Below, one piece after another: positions 5,472 to 6,518 of a stretch of DNA of 6,518 nucleotides. The notes under the pieces are model-generated. The model saw only the letters and a program-made list of their open reading frames with translations. It had not been told where the DNA came from and did no database searches. The position numbers and the translations under genes were made by a program. This DNA comes from Archangium sp. (GTDB lineage: Bacteria > Myxococcota > Myxococcia > Myxococcales > Myxococcaceae): the NCBI GenBank assembly GCA_016793585.1, contig JAEUJR010000544.1, forward strand, positions 1 to 6,518, written 5' to 3'. Within the stretch, counting starts at the first letter, position 1, and every line of letters begins with the position of its first letter.

Positions 5472-6260
5472 TCAGTTCTTCACCTCGAAGCGCACCCGCA
5501 CCGTCGTCAGAATGTCCTTCTCGAAGGACGACGTGTCGAAGTTGCCCTCCCACGAGGTGTCGGTGGAGTTCGCCGCGTTGATGTTGATGACGCCGGTGTC
5601 GATGCCCACGACGCTGCCGACCTTCGCGCCACCTCCGGCCGCTTCGATCATGCGCTCGGCGCGCTGACGGGCATCACGCGAGGCCTCGGCGAGCATCTCG
5701 ATCTTGAGCGCGTTGACGCCGGTGAACAGGTACGAGGGCGACTGCGAGGCGATGTCGATGCCCTTCTCGAGCAGCTGCGTCGCCTCACGAGACACGCGCT
5801 CGACCCGCTGCACGTCCTTCGAGACGACGTTGACGGTCTGGCTCGCGCTCCAGCCGTCGAAGACCGTCTTGCGGGTGATGCGGTTGTTCTCTTCGGTCAC
5901 CTCTTCGTGCGAGCGCTGATCGAGTGAGGCGGCCGAGATGCGCACCTGCTCGCGCGGGAAGCCGGCCTGCTCGAGGAAGGCGACGACCGACTCGACGTCT
6001 TTCTTGAGGGCCGTGTACGCCTCGACGCGATCCTTCTTCGTGGTGCTGACCGAGGCCGACCACTCCGAGAGATCAGAGGTGATGCGGCGTTTGGCCGAGC
6101 CACGCACGTCGATGGTGGTGGGGCGCGAGAGGCGAACGACGCTCCAGGCGACCGAGGCGATGAGGGTGCTGACGACGAGGGCGAGGGCGAGGGCGCGGCG
6201 TTCCATAGGGGTTGGACGTCTGTCGCATGCCGCGCCGTTCCGGGGCGTCAAATCGGCCAC
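5472..6260 (-). CDS. SIMPL-domain (DUF541/YggE-like) membrane-anchored protein
   Basis: The product is 262 residues. It begins with GTG at 6260 (MADLTPRNGAACDRR), supported by an unusually strong ribosome binding site. An internal ATG at 6206 (Met19, MERRALALALVV) lacks one. Residues 23-42 form one hydrophobic segment, acting as a signal anchor or uncleaved signal peptide, with the rest predicted outside the cytoplasm. Residues about 48-262 match the SIMPL domain: TIDVRGSAKRRITSDLSEW at the start, SPSYLFTGVNALKIEMLAEA in the middle, followed by DARQRAERMIEAAG, and a beta-rich C-terminus ending in TTVRVRFEV. SIMPL proteins such as YggE are periplasmic or membrane-attached, linked to stress tolerance in some species, and have no agreed biochemical activity. 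The gene is convergent with the fabF-coupled lipoprotein and divergent from the next lipoprotein gene. Confidence 0.88.
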   Translation of the reverse strand: MADLTPRNGAACDRRPTPMERRALALALVVSTLIASVAWSVVRLSRPTTIDVRGSAKRRITSDLSEWSASVSTTKKDRVEAYTALKKDVESVVAFLEQAGFPREQVRISAASLDQRSHEEVTEENNRITRKTVFDGWSASQTVNVVSKDVQRVERVSREATQLLEKGIDIASQSPSYLFTGVNALKIEMLAEASRDARQRAERMIEAAGGGAKVGSVVGIDTGVININAANSTDTSWEGNFDTSSFEKDILTTVRVRFEVKN

Positions 6261-6262
6261 AG

Positions 6263-6270
6263 ATCACCTC
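6263..6270 (-). promoter_or_regulatory. strong ribosome binding site setting the GTG start of the SIMPL gene
   Basis: Read on the minus strand this is GAGGTGAT, an 8-base perfect complement to the conserved 16S rRNA tail (AUCACCUC), two bases before the GTG at 6260. It is the longest such match I noticed in the window and supports GTG over the later ATG. Confidence 0.7.
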
Positions 6271-6299
6271 ATGTGGGCCGTGATGTTCAGAAGAAGGAT

Positions 6300-6316
6300 G
6301 CACGGCAGTGCCGTGC
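6300..6316. promoter_or_regulatory. perfect 17-base palindrome in a divergent intergenic region
   Basis: GCACGGCA and TGCCGTGC flank a single central G (GCACGGCAGTGCCGTGC). It lies 38 bases before the + strand lipoprotein ATG and 40 bases upstream of the SIMPL start. A perfect 8-base dyad between divergent genes is typical of a dimeric repressor's operator. As RNA it would form a 7-pair hairpin with loop AGT. I do not recognise the regulator. Confidence 0.4.
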
Positions 6317-6354
6317 CAATGCGATATGCGGCGAGGTCTCGTTCCGGGGGGAAC

Positions 6355-6518
6355 ATGCATTCACGGTCCACGCTCGTAGTGTTCGCGGTTCTGACGTTGT
6401 TCGGCTGCCCCATGACTTCGGAGCCTGATGGTGGGGCTTCTGGTGGAGGCTTCGTCTCGGCCGGAGGTCGCTCGTCGAGCGCCGGAGGAACCGCGGCCTC
6501 GGGAGGAACCGCCGCAGG
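6355..6518 (+). CDS. Gly/Ser-rich lipoprotein, N-terminal part (cut by window end)
   Basis: This is an open frame from ATG at 6355 to the window edge, 54 codons with no stop. Residues 1-17 (MHSRSTLVVFAVLTLFG) are a signal peptide. LFGC at 15-18 is an acceptable lipobox, making Cys18 the probable lipidation site. What follows is a low-complexity linker, PMTSEPDGGASGGGFVSAGG then more Ser, Ala, Gly and Thr, common after the lipid anchor in myxobacterial surface lipoproteins. The functional domain is outside the window. In-frame ATGs at 6298 and 6319 are possible but would put an unusually long, partly charged stretch before the hydrophobic core. A G-run (GGGGGGA, 6346-6352) just upstream is a fair but closely spaced ribosome binding site. 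Confidence 0.7.
   Translation, partial: MHSRSTLVVFAVLTLFGCPMTSEPDGGASGGGFVSAGGRSSSAGGTAASGGTAA
6484..6512 (+). repeat. short direct repeat in the lipoprotein linker
   Basis: GGAGGAACCGC occurs at 6484-6494 and again at 6502-6512, an 18-base period that encodes a GGTAAS-type unit. It may be the start of a longer tandem array, since the window ends here. Such arrays can change length by slippage. Confidence 0.5.

Noticed and set aside
6281..6292. GTTCAG-containing stretch considered as a myxobacterial LexA box
   Set aside because: Only the GTTCAG end resembles the motif as I remember it; the other half does not match.
1..6518. Search for tRNA, rRNA, CRISPR, insertion sequence, toxin-antitoxin or phage-defence genes
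   Set aside because: No cloverleaf, spaced repeats, terminal inverted repeats with transposase, or paired small toxin/antitoxin frames were found. The Kunitz gene has no flanking repeat to show how it arrived.

Overview
The window is GC-rich DNA carrying a type II fatty acid synthesis (FAS II) gene cluster, followed by envelope-protein genes. The most likely source is a member of Myxococcota (myxobacteria or relatives). This is inferred from the strong G/C preference at third codon positions, the density of small lipoprotein genes, a Gly/Ser/Ala-rich lipoprotein at the right edge, and a small lipoprotein with a GCG motif that resembles myxobacterial families as I remember them. No rRNA, tRNA, CRISPR array, transposase or phage gene is visible.

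Layout, left to right. (1) The 3' end of a YceD/DUF177 gene and rpmF (ribosomal protein L32), both on +, followed by a probable intrinsic terminator. (2) A structured 190-base gap, in the place where plsX usually sits, then fabH and fabD on +. (3) A 74-codon gene on the minus strand encoding a secreted, lipid-anchored Kunitz/BPTI-type protein. It splits the fab cluster, and its stop codon abuts the fabD stop. (4) A divergent 130-base gap, then fabG, acpP and fabF on +. (5) An 89-codon lipoprotein gene overlapping the fabF stop by one base. It meets, stop to stop, a minus-strand SIMPL-domain (DUF541) envelope protein. (6) A 94-base divergent gap with a perfect 17-base palindrome, then the start of a lipoprotein gene cut by the window edge.

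The five fab/acp products make a working elongation set. FabD loads malonate onto ACP. FabH starts chains by condensing acyl-CoA with malonyl-ACP. FabF extends them. FabG reduces the 3-ketoacyl-ACP. All catalytic residues I could check are present. The dehydratase, the enoyl reductase and PlsX are not in this window.

Most of the window is conserved housekeeping sequence, and I see no clear case for an entirely new multi-gene system. The points most worth a second look are the Kunitz-type lipoprotein inside the fab cluster, the missing plsX with a terminator and structured leader ahead of fabH, the lipoprotein translationally coupled to fabF, and the two convergent gene pairs that meet with zero spacing at TGATCA.
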